A stretch of 64,000 bases of DNA from a bacterium (lineage in GTDB: Bacteria; Planctomycetota; Planctomycetia; Pirellulales; Pirellulaceae), in the NCBI GenBank assembly GCA_030430075.1, contig JAUIGN010000006.1, forward strand, positions 248,001-312,000, given 5' to 3'. The notes beneath the pieces were generated by a model, which did no database searches, was not told where the DNA came from, and saw only the letters and a program-made list of their open reading frames with translations. Below, piece after piece: positions 41,867 through 51,029 of the stretch. Position 1 is the first letter of the stretch. Every line of letters starts with the position of its first letter. Position numbers and translations under genes: made by a program.

Positions 41867-42994
41867 TCAATCCAAGCCGTCGTCGTCGTCTTCGTCCTCG
41901 TCTTCGCTCGCTTCTTCCGCCATCATCCGCTTCGCATTCACCACTTTCTTGGCCAGGTCATCGGGATTCTGGGCCTTGGCCAGGATGTCTTCGACCGACA
42001 CCAGTTCCTGCTTCCAGAGCTTGAAGAGGGCGTCATCCATCAACTGCATGCCGAACTTACCGCCGGTCTGGATCGCCGAGTTGATACGAAAAGTCTTGTT
42101 TTCCCGGATCAGGTTGGCGATACCCGGCGACACGATCAGCACTTCGTAGGCGGCACAGCGGCCACCGCCGATCCGTGGGACCAGGGTCTGGGCCACCACG
42201 CCGATCAACGAGGTGGAGAGCTGGGTGCGGATCTGGTCCTGCAGGTTACCCGGGAAGGCATCGATGACGCGGTTGACGGTCCCCTGGGCACTGTTGGTGT
42301 GCAGCGTGCCGAACACGACGTGCCCCGTTTCCGCGGCCGAGATGGCCGCTTCAATGGTTTCCAGGTCCCGCAATTCACCCACCAGGATCACGTCCGGGTC
42401 CTGCCGCAAGGCACGCCGCAGGGCCTCCGAGAAGCTGGGCACGTCGACCCCGACTTCGCGTTGATTCACGGTCGACTTGATGTGCTCGTGATAAAACTCG
42501 ATCGGGTCTTCAATCGTAATGATGTGGTGATCGCACGTCTCATTGATGTAGTTCACCAGACTGGCCAGGGTGGTGCTCTTGCCGGAACCGGTCGGGCCGG
42601 TCACCAAGAACAATCCCCGTGGTCGCATCACCAACTTGACCACCTGCTCGGGCAGGCCGAGCTGTTCGGGGGTCAGTTTGTCGGTCGGGATCTGCCGCAA
42701 CACCATCGAGATGTTGCCCCGCTGCTTAAAGACGGAAACCCGAAATCGAGCCAGCTCGCCGAAGGCGAAACCAAAGTCGGTGCTGCCGTTCTCTTGAAGT
42801 TCGCGCTGGCAACGTTCGGGCGTGATACTCTTCATCAGCCCGACCGCGTCGTCCGGGTCGAGGGTTTTCGTCTCGAGCCGCCGCATCCGGCCATGGAGTC
42901 GGAAGACGGGCGGTTGGCCGACGACGATATGGATATCGCTGGCACCTTGCTTCACGGCTGCCTGCAGCAGCTTGTCAATCAGAATTGTGGCCAT
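41867..42994 (-). CDS. pilT: PilT-type retraction ATPase
   Basis: A 375-residue hexameric ATPase of the PilT family, normally the retraction motor of type IV pili. Motifs: N-terminal ATILIDKLLQAAVKQGASDIHI, VFRLHGRMRRL, Walker A LVTGPTGSGKSTTLASLV, Asp box IEDPIEFYHEHIKSTVNQRE, Walker B DVILVGELRDLETIEAAISA, His box TGHVVFGTLHTNSAQGTVNR and the C-terminal IRENKTFRI region. The last 15 residues are a very acidic tail (EASEDEDEDDDDGLD). It sits between the two GspE-like ATPase genes, which is unusual for a pure type II secretion locus and points to a T4P/T2SS hybrid. No strong Shine-Dalgarno sequence is seen before the ATG at 42994. Confidence 0.94.
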   Translation of the reverse strand: MATILIDKLLQAAVKQGASDIHIVVGQPPVFRLHGRMRRLETKTLDPDDAVGLMKSITPERCQRELQENGSTDFGFAFGELARFRVSVFKQRGNISMVLRQIPTDKLTPEQLGLPEQVVKLVMRPRGLFLVTGPTGSGKSTTLASLVNYINETCDHHIITIEDPIEFYHEHIKSTVNQREVGVDVPSFSEALRRALRQDPDVILVGELRDLETIEAAISAAETGHVVFGTLHTNSAQGTVNRVIDAFPGNLQDQIRTQLSTSLIGVVAQTLVPRIGGGRCAAYEVLIVSPGIANLIRENKTFRINSAIQTGGKFGMQLMDDALFKLWKQELVSVEDILAKAQNPDDLAKKVVNAKRMMAEEASEDEDEDDDDGLD

Positions 42995-43439
42995 GGTACG
43001 GAATCACTCGTTTCAATGCAGGTAAGGGGAAGATCACCAAATGAATACAGGCCGCCCGATGCTGAATGCCTGAGATGAGCGAGCGGAACCGGTCGTGCGA
43101 TTGCACGGTCATTTGATGGGCCACCGAATTTCCCCGGCGAGCAATGGGATTATTGGCAGCCGGTCGTGGTGACTCAAGAAAATTGCAGCTTGGGCCACGA
43201 CGGCGGCCCAATCTGCCCCGCGTTTCCGCGTTCCGCCGCTCGCCGTTGCGTCGCCCGCGGCGATTCAACGTCGGGGAATATCTGACGAGCCTTTCGCTAA
43301 TGGATGAAGAGCCTTTGGCAACTGGATATCGGGTGCAGTGGACTGGGTTGGCCGACCTTGGTCCCGCCCCCGCGGGCAGGATGCGGGCCCCGTTGGGCTG
43401 CGTCCCGCCTCGCTCACCGGGCGGTCGCATCCACGTCTG
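42995..43439. other. Intergenic stretch, no gene seen
   Basis: This is 445 bases between the pilT start and the stop of the GspE1 gene. Frames in it yield Arg/Pro-rich translations without motifs. No repeat of families A, B or C and no clear hairpin is present; the pilT promoter is expected here, but no strong box pair is visible. Confidence 0.4.
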
Positions 43440-45185
43440 CTAGGCAGACTCGACAATCGCATCCTGCTCGGACTTCTTGGCGATTCGGTAGACCTCATCC
43501 AGGGTTGTGATCCCATTCAGGACCGATCGCAATCCATCGCGGTAAAGCGTGTCCATGCCTTCGCTTATGGCGTGTGTGCGGATTTCCTGTGTGGGGCTTC
43601 CGGCGAAGATGTGCTGGCGAATGCCGGGTGAGACCATCATCAGTTCGTAAATGCCTTTCCGGCCCCGGTAGCCTTTCTTCTGGCAGTAGTTACATCCCTT
43701 GCCGCGGGACATGTTGCCGTTGGCCACCGCCTCGGGGCTTAGCCCGGCTTCGGCGATGATCGCCGGCGTCGGTTCGTAGGGCGCCTTGCACCGCTCGCAA
43801 ATGACCCGCACCAGCCGCTGGGCCAGCACCGCGATCACGCTGCTGGCGACCAGGTATCCGGGAACTCCCATGTCGACCATGCGCGTTACAGCGCTGGGCG
43901 CATCGTTCGTATGTAGTGTACTGAAAACCAAGTGTCCAGTCAAAGAAGCTTGGATTCCCATCGAAGCGGTCTCGGTATCTCGCATTTCGCCCACCAGGAT
44001 GATGTTCGGGGCCTGCCGCAACATGGCCCGAATGATGCGGGCAAAATCGAGCCCGATGTTGTGGCGAACTTCGACCTGGTTGATGCCCGGCAGGTAATAT
44101 TCGACCGGATCTTCGGCCGTAATGATCTTTCTGTCGGGCCGGTTGAGGAAGTTCAGGCAGGCGTAGAGCGTGGTGGTCTTCCCCGATCCGGTGGGTCCGG
44201 TCACCAGGACGATTCCGTTGGGACGCTTGATCAGGTTCATGATGCCGGCGAACGTATGTTCACCAAATCCGAGTTGGCGGAGGCCGACCTTGATGTTGTC
44301 CTTGTCCAGCAACCGCATGACGACCGACTGACCGTGGTTGGTCGGGATCACGCTGACCCGGAGATCCAGTTCCTTCTCTCCCACGGTCACCTTGATCCGC
44401 CCGTCCTGGGGGCGCCGACGTTCGGCGATATCCAGCTTGGAGAGGATCTTGATGCGCGAGAGGATCGCGGAGAGGAGGCGACGGGGCGGGCTGTCCCGCT
44501 CGACCAGCCGACCGTCGATCCGGTAGCGGATCCGCACGCGATCTTCGAATGGCTCCACGTGGATATCAGAAGCCCGCAACTGCACCGCTTCGCTTATCAT
44601 CAGGTGGACCAGCCGGACCACGGGGGCACTGTTTTCGTCGACCCCTTCTTCCTGCCCTCCCGAATCATCCGTCGTTTCGGTGAAGTCGATGGCCGTGTCG
44701 GTGAACTCCTGGAGCATCGAGTCGGCCGATTCCCCTTCGACCTGGCCGTAGTACTTGTTGATCGCTTCGTTGATGTTCTCGGTGGGCGCCAGGGCCACCT
44801 CGACACGACGATTGAGGATGAATCGCAGTTTCTCGATGGTTTCCAGGTCGAGCGGGTCGCTCATGATGACGACCAGCGCATCGTCCATTTCCTTCATCGG
44901 GAGAATGGTGTTTTCGCGCGAAACCGACTCGGGAACGAGCTCGATGATCTCTTCAGGAATGGCAACTTCGCTCAGATCGACGTATTCGAGCTTATGTTGC
45001 TCGGCCATCGCCCGCATGACTTCCTCGCCGGTGGCGTAGCCCAGTTCGACGAGGCACTTGGCGACGGACGTCTTTTCGACCCCAGTGTGTTCCCGGTTCC
45101 GCTGCTCCGCTTCCGAAAGCTGATCCAAGCTGATGACACCGCGACGGAGAAGGATGTCGCTGAAATCACCTAATTGGTTAGCCAT
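43440..45185 (-). CDS. GspE/PilB-type assembly ATPase (first copy)
   Basis: A 581-residue ATPase of the GspE/PilB family. The N-terminal GspE_N-type domain starts MANQLGDFSDILLRRGVISL, followed by a degenerate acidic linker (DSGGQEEGVDENSAP), SDIHVEPFEDRVRIRYRIDG, Walker A GPTGSGKTTTLYACLNFL, Asp box ITAEDPVEYYLPGINQVEV, Walker B NIILVGEMRDTETASMGIQ and His box GHLVFSTLHTNDAPSAVTR. Two CxxC pairs (CERC ... CNYC) form the zinc site. The ATG at 45185 is preceded by GAGGAG. It is the most upstream of the minus-strand secretion genes and is separated from pilT by 445 bases. The relation to GspE2 (both keep all motor motifs) suggests two assembly motors in one locus. Confidence 0.95.
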   Translation of the reverse strand: MANQLGDFSDILLRRGVISLDQLSEAEQRNREHTGVEKTSVAKCLVELGYATGEEVMRAMAEQHKLEYVDLSEVAIPEEIIELVPESVSRENTILPMKEMDDALVVIMSDPLDLETIEKLRFILNRRVEVALAPTENINEAINKYYGQVEGESADSMLQEFTDTAIDFTETTDDSGGQEEGVDENSAPVVRLVHLMISEAVQLRASDIHVEPFEDRVRIRYRIDGRLVERDSPPRRLLSAILSRIKILSKLDIAERRRPQDGRIKVTVGEKELDLRVSVIPTNHGQSVVMRLLDKDNIKVGLRQLGFGEHTFAGIMNLIKRPNGIVLVTGPTGSGKTTTLYACLNFLNRPDRKIITAEDPVEYYLPGINQVEVRHNIGLDFARIIRAMLRQAPNIILVGEMRDTETASMGIQASLTGHLVFSTLHTNDAPSAVTRMVDMGVPGYLVASSVIAVLAQRLVRVICERCKAPYEPTPAIIAEAGLSPEAVANGNMSRGKGCNYCQKKGYRGRKGIYELMMVSPGIRQHIFAGSPTQEIRTHAISEGMDTLYRDGLRSVLNGITTLDEVYRIAKKSEQDAIVESA

Positions 45186-45434
45186 AAAATCTCCTCGACG
45201 AATCCAAGGACCGGGGGCGCTGAACGGCGCCGCGACAGGTCGAACAACGACTGGGGAAAAGTTTACCGGTTGTTTCGATGCGGCAAAACAAACCTCTCCC
45301 TCAATCTTGCTCTATGAGGGGTGGGGTTGTCAATAAAGTCCCTGGTAGCAAGGACTTTCCGACCACAGAACGCAGTCGGGATATTCACCCTGGAGGGGCC
45401 TCGCGAGGCGCGCCCGGCGATGCCTGGCGGGGCC

Positions 45435-46070
45435 TCAGTCGGCGGCTGAGATCATTTCCGCTTCGGCTTCCAGGAGGAGCGCCAGGCCGGCCAGGCGCTG
45501 TTGTCGAGCGACAGCGCCGAGCTGCTGCGCGGCGTCGGCCTCTGCGGCCAGTAAGCTCGCCGTCTCCCGCATCGCCTCCGCCAATTCGGCGTTCGCCCCA
45601 GGAGGCTCGCCACTGCCGGGCACCGCCACCAACGGTCGCGGCGCACCGGTCGGCTCGGCGACGGCTGCGGGACGCGGTCGGCCCGCCCCTTCGTCGTCGC
45701 CGTTGCCGGGTTGGTCCGTCACCGGAAGTCCAGCCGTCTCACGCAAAATGGTGTCGAACAACGTGGCGTTCGCGTTCGCGTCGGCTGCCAGTTCACTGTC
45801 GTTCAGCACCGAGCCGAATTGGGCGCGCAGATCGAGGATTGTGTCGACGGCCACCGCCGGATCGGCCGGTGCCGGCAGCTCGCGCGGCGCCTGGCCAGCG
45901 ACGCGGGGCGCGGCGTCTGCCACCGCCTCACCCAGCGACAGTGAAACGAGCTGCGGGGCCCGATCAGCGGCGGCGCCCCGATTTCGGGTCTGCCGCCAGA
46001 GGCCGAACGTGGTAACCACGCAGACGGCCACGAGGGTCAAGACGATCAGCAAGTTGCGGCGAGCGGACAT
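45435..46070 (-). CDS. Hypothetical single-pass membrane protein, Ala/Pro-rich
   Basis: A 211-residue protein starting at ATG 46070. A strong AAGGAGG lies seven bases upstream of this Met; a Met two codons earlier (46076) is only one base from that Shine-Dalgarno sequence, so 46070 is preferred. N-terminal basic residues lead into NLLIVLTLVAVCVVTTFGLW, one membrane anchor. The rest is Ala/Pro/Glu-rich with short helical stretches (ILRETAGLPVT, ELAEAMRETASLLAAEADAA) near the end. No known domain is visible. It is on the same strand as the secretion locus, 249 bases upstream of GspE1, which may hint at an accessory role, but this is only position. Function is unknown. Confidence 0.7.
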   Translation of the reverse strand: MSARRNLLIVLTLVAVCVVTTFGLWRQTRNRGAAADRAPQLVSLSLGEAVADAAPRVAGQAPRELPAPADPAVAVDTILDLRAQFGSVLNDSELAADANANATLFDTILRETAGLPVTDQPGNGDDEGAGRPRPAAVAEPTGAPRPLVAVPGSGEPPGANAELAEAMRETASLLAAEADAAQQLGAVARQQRLAGLALLLEAEAEMISAAD

Positions 46071-46222
46071 CGACATTCCTCCTTGAATGATGACGGGCCC
46101 GATTATACGCCCGTCGCTCTCTGGGCAGAATGCGGATTTCGCCCCGGTATGAGAGGTGGGGGCGCCCCTTGGTGCTGCTGCGACCGATCCTGGTATCCGC
46201 TGCCGCCGCGAGTCGGAACGCA

Positions 46223-46257
46223 ACAAGGGCCAGGACAGCGAGTGCCCTGGCCCTTGT
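46223..46257 (-). terminator. Perfect 12-bp hairpin after the SHD1 gene
   Basis: ACAAGGGCCAGG (46223-46234), an 11-base loop and CCTGGCCCTTGT (46246-46257) form a GC-rich perfect stem 55 bases past the SHD1-gene stop on the minus strand. It looks like a strong factor-independent terminator, although the T run after it is weak. Confidence 0.65.
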
Positions 46258-46311
46258 GAAGCCATCGTCAATTCGCTCCGCAATCAAGGGCGAAGCGAGT
46301 TTGCTGCCGGT

Positions 46312-47949
46312 CTAACGGCTGGCGAGTTGGTCCACGATCGTGTGACCCATCGACAGCGCGACTTGCTGCACGTACTCCATGTCGACTGCCGACAGGCGAC
46401 GGAATTCGACCGTGCAGGTACGGCCGTTCGTCTTCGTCAACCGGACCTTTCCGTCCAGAATCGTCGTCAGACGCCCTTTGACCTCGTACAGGCCCGTGTT
46501 GTCGCGCCACGTGCGAACCAGCAATTCGGTCGCCGGCAGCTTCTCGGCGGCGCTGAACGGATCGTCGTCGGCCGGTGCTGCGGCTGGCTCGGCAGCCGGT
46601 TCCGCGGCCGGTTCGCCAAACAGGTCATCCAGACCACCGTCTTCGTCGGCCATTTCCTCTGTCGCCGGTTCTGCCGGCGCGTCACCGAACAGGTCGTCCA
46701 AGCCGGCATCTTCGGCGGGTGCCGAGGTCGGCTCGGTCGCCGCCTCGTCACCAAACAGGTCACCGAGCGGATCAGCAGCGGCCGGCTCTGCGGCGGCAGC
46801 GTCGTCGGCCGGCTCCGCGGCAGGTGCATCACCGAACAGGTCGTCGGCGGCCGGCTCCGGGGCGGGTTCGGCAGCGGGTTCGGCAGCCGGCGCATCACCG
46901 AACAGATCTCCCAGTGGGTCGGCTTCCGGTTCGGCAGCGGGCTCGGCTGCAGGGGCGTCCCCAAACAGATCATCCGCTGCAGGTTCTGCGGCCGGCTCGG
47001 CGGCCGGTTCCGCGGCCGGTTCGGCCGCCGCGTCGTCACCGAACAGATCACCCAGTGGATCCGCGGCCGGCTCGGCAGCCGGTTCTGCGGCGGGCTCAGC
47101 GGCCGGCGCGTCGCCGAACAGGTCGTCGGCCGCCGGTTCTGGAGCCGGTTCGGCCGCAGGTTCGGCCGCCGGTTGTGCCTCCGGGGTGTCGCCAAAGAGG
47201 TCGCCGAGCGGGTCGGCTGCTGGTGCCGCGTCCGGTTCGGCGGGCATGGCGGCCGGGTCTGCGGCTGGTTCCGGTGCGGGTTCGGCGGCAGGCGTGTCGC
47301 CAAAGAGGTCGCCCAGCGGATCGGCAGCCGGTTCGGCTGCCGGTTCTGCGGCGGGTTCTGCGGCGGGTTCTGCTGCCGGGGTATCGCCGAACAGATCATC
47401 CAGCGGGTCGGCGGCCGGCTTCGGCTCCGGTGCCGGTTCTGGTGCCGGTTCGGGCGCGGGCTCGGGTGCCGGTTCTGGTGCCGGTTCGGGCGCGGGCTCC
47501 GGGGCAGGTGCCGGCTCCGGTGCAGGTGCCGGCTCGGGTTCCGGCGCAGGGGCCGGTTCGGGCGCAGGTGCAGGCTCCGGTTCCGGGGCGGGTGCGGGCT
47601 CTGGTTCCGGCGCCGGGGCGGGTGCGGGCTCCGGTGCCGGCGCGGGCTCCGGCTCGGGCATCGGTTGAGGCTCTGGTGCGGGCGGCGGCACCGGCAACGG
47701 CTCGGCTTGACCTGCGCCGCTTCCTTCGTCGACCGCCCCACCGGCCGAATCTCCGCCTGCCCCGTTGTCCATGTCTGAGGGGTACGTCATGATGACCCCG
47801 TCGCCCGCAGGCATGCAGTAGTAGGCGTGGTACTGAATTCGAGCCCGTCGTCGAAAGCACTTACAGGCGAGTGCCGTGTCGATTGTGAGCAGCCCCACGA
47901 CTGTCCAAATCAGACAAACTTGTACGATTCGTCGCGTATTCTTTAACAT
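46312..47949 (-). CDS. Exported SHD1-domain protein with DLFGD repeat array
   Basis: A 545-residue protein from the ATG at 47949, with GGAGG nine bases upstream. The leader IVQVCLIWTVVGLLTIDTAL is followed by ACKC; ALAC may be a lipobox-like site, so a lipoprotein is possible. Residues about 80-430 are low-complexity: Pro/Ala/Glu blocks (PEPAPAPEPAP type) and then 10 DLFGD plus one DLFGE motifs, several as DPLGDLFGD, separated by Ala/Glu/Pro spacers. The C-terminal part, LLVRTWRDNTGLYEVKGRL through the LSAVDMEYVQQ region, fits SHD1 (Sla1 homology domain 1), common in planctomycetes. The yeast domain binds NPFxD peptides. The gene's DNA is strongly repetitive and GC-rich, but the frame is intact; antisense translations of it are artefacts. 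Function unknown. Confidence 0.82.
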   Translation of the reverse strand: MLKNTRRIVQVCLIWTVVGLLTIDTALACKCFRRRARIQYHAYYCMPAGDGVIMTYPSDMDNGAGGDSAGGAVDEGSGAGQAEPLPVPPPAPEPQPMPEPEPAPAPEPAPAPAPEPEPAPAPEPEPAPAPEPAPAPEPEPAPAPEPAPAPEPAPEPAPEPAPEPAPEPAPEPAPEPKPAADPLDDLFGDTPAAEPAAEPAAEPAAEPAADPLGDLFGDTPAAEPAPEPAADPAAMPAEPDAAPAADPLGDLFGDTPEAQPAAEPAAEPAPEPAADDLFGDAPAAEPAAEPAAEPAADPLGDLFGDDAAAEPAAEPAAEPAAEPAADDLFGDAPAAEPAAEPEADPLGDLFGDAPAAEPAAEPAPEPAADDLFGDAPAAEPADDAAAAEPAAADPLGDLFGDEAATEPTSAPAEDAGLDDLFGDAPAEPATEEMADEDGGLDDLFGEPAAEPAAEPAAAPADDDPFSAAEKLPATELLVRTWRDNTGLYEVKGRLTTILDGKVRLTKTNGRTCTVEFRRLSAVDMEYVQQVALSMGHTIVDQLASR

Positions 47950-48501
47950 CGCAGTGAGCCTCCGGTCTGGATCAATCCAGGACAACGTTTTGTTTTGCTT
48001 GGGCAGTCAGGGGCGGGTGATGTGGTCGGTTGACCGCGGTGGGTGCGCCAACTTGCGCAGGGCACGTGTAGCCTACAGCACCCTATGCTACTCTGCCCTA
48101 ATTACCTATGCAACCATTTAAGCCAACTGCGAAATCGAATCAACAGATTCAAATCCGCTGACCGGCAGATGCCGTAATCCTTCGGTGGCCTACTCAGTCA
48201 AATTGTCGGCAGGTCTCCCGGGAACCCACAACGCTGGTTGATCCGTTAGTCTCCTTTTTCGCAGGGCGGTCAAACTAATCGGCACAGGTACGGCAATCCG
48301 CACGGTGCATGTTCCCTTTCCCACGAGCCGCCACCGTTTCGGCCCGCATTTCCGGGCAACTCGGCGGTGCGGTTGGGGATGCCGAGCATGAGGCGAGGGG
48401 GGCCTGCGAGCCGCGCCGCGGCTCGCGCCATGGGAGCAACGCACCACGGTCCGCGGACAACATTCCCTTCTGGCAAGCATCCGTTCAGACGAGTCCATCA
48501 C
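47950..48501. other. Intergenic stretch, no gene seen
   Basis: This 552-base region separates the divergent SHD1 and M20 genes and must hold promoters for both. It has AT-rich parts (around 47960-48000 and 48100-48170) that suit promoters, but I cannot place boxes confidently. Frames here look non-coding (for example a short Arg-rich product). No tRNA-like fold was noticed. Confidence 0.4.
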
Positions 48502-49689
48502 ATGCAGCTCACCGAAGTCCGCCAAGAGGCGTTGGAAATCCAGGACTGGATCGTCGGCTTGCGGCGGCAGATCCACCGTCACCCCGAAGTCATGTACGAA
48601 GAGGTAAAGACGAGCCAGTTAGTCCGCACGTCGCTGGACGCCCTTGGGATCCCTTACCAGTTTCCCGTCGCGGAAACGGGTGTCCTGGCCACGATCGGCA
48701 ACGGCCGTGGTCCCTGCGTAGCACTCCGAGCCGACATGGACGCGTTGCCGATCCACGAGGAGGCGGATGTCTCGTTCCGCAGCCAGGTGGACGGCAAGAT
48801 GCATGCCTGTGGGCACGACTGCCACACGGCCATGTTGCTGGGGGCGGCTCGCCTCTTGAAGGCGCGGGAAGCCGAACTCGGAGGGACGGTCAAGCTGATC
48901 TTTCAGCCGGCGGAAGAGGGTGGCGCGGGAGGCCAACGGATCCGCGACGCGGGTGCATTGGAGAACCCGGCCGTGCAGCGGATCTTCGGGTTGCACGTCT
49001 GGCCCCGGTTGCCAGTCGGCAGTTTTGGTTCGCGCGACGGCGTCTTTCTGGCGGCTGCCGGCTGCGTCGAGATTGCGATCCAAGGACGGGGTGGGCATGC
49101 CGCCATGCCGCACCTGGCGATTGACCCGGTTGTCTGCGCCGCGGCGGTGGTGACCGAGTTGCAGACGATTGTTTCACGCGAGATCGACCCGCTGCACTCG
49201 GCCGTCATCAGCATCACGATGATCCACGGCGGCGAGGCCTACAATGTGATTCCGGAAACGGTCGCCTTGCGAGGAACGATCCGGGCGACGTCTCTGGAAG
49301 CGTTGCAACATCTTCAGCAACGGGTCCGCGAGGTCGCCTCTGGTGTCGCGGGATCGCACCGGTGCGAAGCCAACGTCTCCTTTCCCGGCGTCGACTACCC
49401 GCCAACGGTCAACGACGCGACGTGTTGGCAGGTGGCTCGCAAGCTGGCTTCCTCGCTGGCCGGTGACGAGTGCGTTGCCGAGCTCGACATCACGATGGGT
49501 GGTGAGGATTTTGCGTTTTATACCGAGCAGGTCCCCGGTTGTTTCGTTGCCCTGGGTGTCCGCAACGAAGAGGAGGGTGCCATCTACAACGTGCACCATC
49601 CCAAGTTCAAGGTGGATGAAGATGCCTTGCCGTTAGGGGCCGCATTGCACGTCGCGTTTGCCCTCCAGTCGCTCGACGACTTGCGCTAA
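48502..49689 (+). CDS. M20D-family amidohydrolase
   Basis: A 395-residue cytoplasmic zinc hydrolase. I start at ATG 48502 ([20 protein letters not shown]); the 45 codons before are non-coding in character. Zinc-binding motifs: [11 protein letters not shown], the Cys and His of [26 protein letters not shown] with the catalytic Glu, [26 protein letters not shown] in the lid domain, and [15 protein letters not shown] with [12 protein letters not shown] near the C-terminus. The family cleaves amide bonds of N-acyl amino acids, hippurate or indole-3-acetyl amino acids. It is a single gene without a transporter or regulator beside it. Substrate not assignable. Confidence 0.93.
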   Translation: MQLTEVRQEALEIQDWIVGLRRQIHRHPEVMYEEVKTSQLVRTSLDALGIPYQFPVAETGVLATIGNGRGPCVALRADMDALPIHEEADVSFRSQVDGKMHACGHDCHTAMLLGAARLLKAREAELGGTVKLIFQPAEEGGAGGQRIRDAGALENPAVQRIFGLHVWPRLPVGSFGSRDGVFLAAAGCVEIAIQGRGGHAAMPHLAIDPVVCAAAVVTELQTIVSREIDPLHSAVISITMIHGGEAYNVIPETVALRGTIRATSLEALQHLQQRVREVASGVAGSHRCEANVSFPGVDYPPTVNDATCWQVARKLASSLAGDECVAELDITMGGEDFAFYTEQVPGCFVALGVRNEEEGAIYNVHHPKFKVDEDALPLGAALHVAFALQSLDDLR

Positions 49690-49929
49690 CGCACACGCCT
49701 CACCGGCCGGTTCGCCGGCAGCATACCGGACAGGCTTACGCCGCGGTGGCCGGTAAAGTTTGCTCAATGCGCACAACGCATCGTCAATCTGTAAGGGCGG
49801 TGCGGGTTAGTTGCGCGCCGATCAATTAACCGAAACTTATTCGACCGTGGGCCGATCATCACACTGTTGAGAACTAACAGGCAATTTCGAAACGGAATGC
49901 CCCACACGCATTGTTTTAAGGAAGAAACC

Positions 49930-50889
49930 ATGAACGCAAAACAGAGAATTGTTGCCTGGCTGGCAAGTCTCGCAATGGCGATTCTGTTGGCGCCGTCGAT
50001 GGCCGGTGCTGAAGAGATGAGCTATTCGGCGCTGATGGCGCGGATCGACGCTTTGGAAGCAGAGCTGCATCAGCAACGGGCCGACTTCGTCTCCTACGAA
50101 ATGGGCGGCGCCCAGAAAGACGGTGACCACGGAAAGGGAAATGGCAAGGGGAACGGGAAAGGCAAAGGGGGCGCCGGTGGCCGCTCGATCTATGCCGGAT
50201 ACGAAGCGACCGTCCTGCGGCCGTATGCCAGCAGCAACACGGCCAACTATTTTGGTGGCGCCGGATGGGATGACGAGTACGGGGTTGGTCACCGGTTCAC
50301 CGTTGGTGGAGAAAACGCCAACGGTGTCGGGCTCCGCCTGCGGTACTGGATGTTCAATCACGGCCACGATACGGTTCCCGCCTCGACAACGCTCAGCCTT
50401 GACATGGACGTGATCGATCTGGAAGCCACGTTGAGCGAAACGCTGTGCAACACGGACCTGCTCCTCTCCGGCGGTATCCGTTACGGTCGCGCCGGTCTTG
50501 GGTTTGGCCCGGACGAGGTCTACTTCGAAGGGACGGGACCGACGGTTGCCCTCCAGGCCAGCCGCGACATCGGCTCGCGCGGGTTCCACCTGATCGGCAA
50601 CGTCCGCGGCTCGTTCCTGATGGGCGAGATTCATGATCCGGCCGACTTGATCGCCGCGCCGGTTGTCGGCGATACCGTCGATGACGAAATCACGACCGTC
50701 TTGGAGAGCCAGTTGGGTATCGGTTGGTCGCGCTGCACCGGCCTGGGCCTGCTGTCGGTTCGGGCGCTGTGGGAAACCCAGTTCTGGGTGAATGACACGC
50801 TGGCCAACGACATCGTGACTCCGGGCGGTGGAGCTGCCAGCAACCTGGCGCTCAGCGGTGCCACGTTCGCCGTGGAACTGCGTCGCTAA
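49930..50889 (+). CDS. Outer-membrane barrel, Lpg1974-like
   Basis: A 319-residue exported protein from the ATG at 49930, which has AAGGA seven bases upstream. The signal peptide (VAWLASLAMAILLAPSMAGA) is followed by a short coiled coil (MARIDALEAELHQQRADF), a Gly/Lys-rich linker (GKGNGKGNGKGKGGAGG), and then alternating hydrophobic-aromatic strands, beginning YAGYEATVLRPYASSNTANY and ending LALSGATFAVELRR. The layout is typical of Lpg1974-type pore-forming outer-membrane proteins, which are abundant in planctomycetes. The coiled coil may form a trimeric periplasmic bundle. A GC-rich terminator hairpin follows at 50958, so the gene is monocistronic. Pore function is inferred. Confidence 0.78.
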   Translation: MNAKQRIVAWLASLAMAILLAPSMAGAEEMSYSALMARIDALEAELHQQRADFVSYEMGGAQKDGDHGKGNGKGNGKGKGGAGGRSIYAGYEATVLRPYASSNTANYFGGAGWDDEYGVGHRFTVGGENANGVGLRLRYWMFNHGHDTVPASTTLSLDMDVIDLEATLSETLCNTDLLLSGGIRYGRAGLGFGPDEVYFEGTGPTVALQASRDIGSRGFHLIGNVRGSFLMGEIHDPADLIAAPVVGDTVDDEITTVLESQLGIGWSRCTGLGLLSVRALWETQFWVNDTLANDIVTPGGGAASNLALSGATFAVELRR

Positions 50890-50957
50890 GCGTCGAATTC
50901 GCGATGCCGGTTCGCCACGTTGCTTGAGGGGCGAACGGAACGCGTCGCCGATCAGAA

Positions 50958-50992
50958 ATCGGGGAGGTCACCCATGCGGAGGCCTCCCCGAT
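50958..50992 (+). terminator. Intrinsic terminator-like hairpin after the barrel gene
   Basis: ATCGGGGAGG (50958-50967) pairs perfectly with CCTCCCCGAT (50983-50992) over a 15-base loop; CTTCGTTCTT follows. It lies 69 bases beyond the stop. The U-tract is weak, but stem and position support termination. Confidence 0.65.
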
Positions 50993-51029
50993 CTTCGTTC
51001 TTGGGTTTCCCGGCCGGGATCATTTCATG

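Noticed and set aside
37016-42024. Long plus-strand frames opposite PilC, GspG, GspE2 and pilT
   Set aside because: Artefacts of the strong third-position GC bias of the minus-strand genes; translations lack domains.
46156-47792. Plus-strand frames through the SHD1 gene with Gly/Ser or Arg-rich repeats
   Set aside because: They are complementary readings of the GC-rich DLFGD/Pro-Ala-Glu repeat DNA; the minus frame has a signal peptide, an SHD1 domain and a Shine-Dalgarno sequence.
48000-48490. Possible tRNA or small RNA in the AT-richer intergenic stretch
   Set aside because: No cloverleaf with paired acceptor, anticodon and T arms could be made by eye; only a search tool could settle this.
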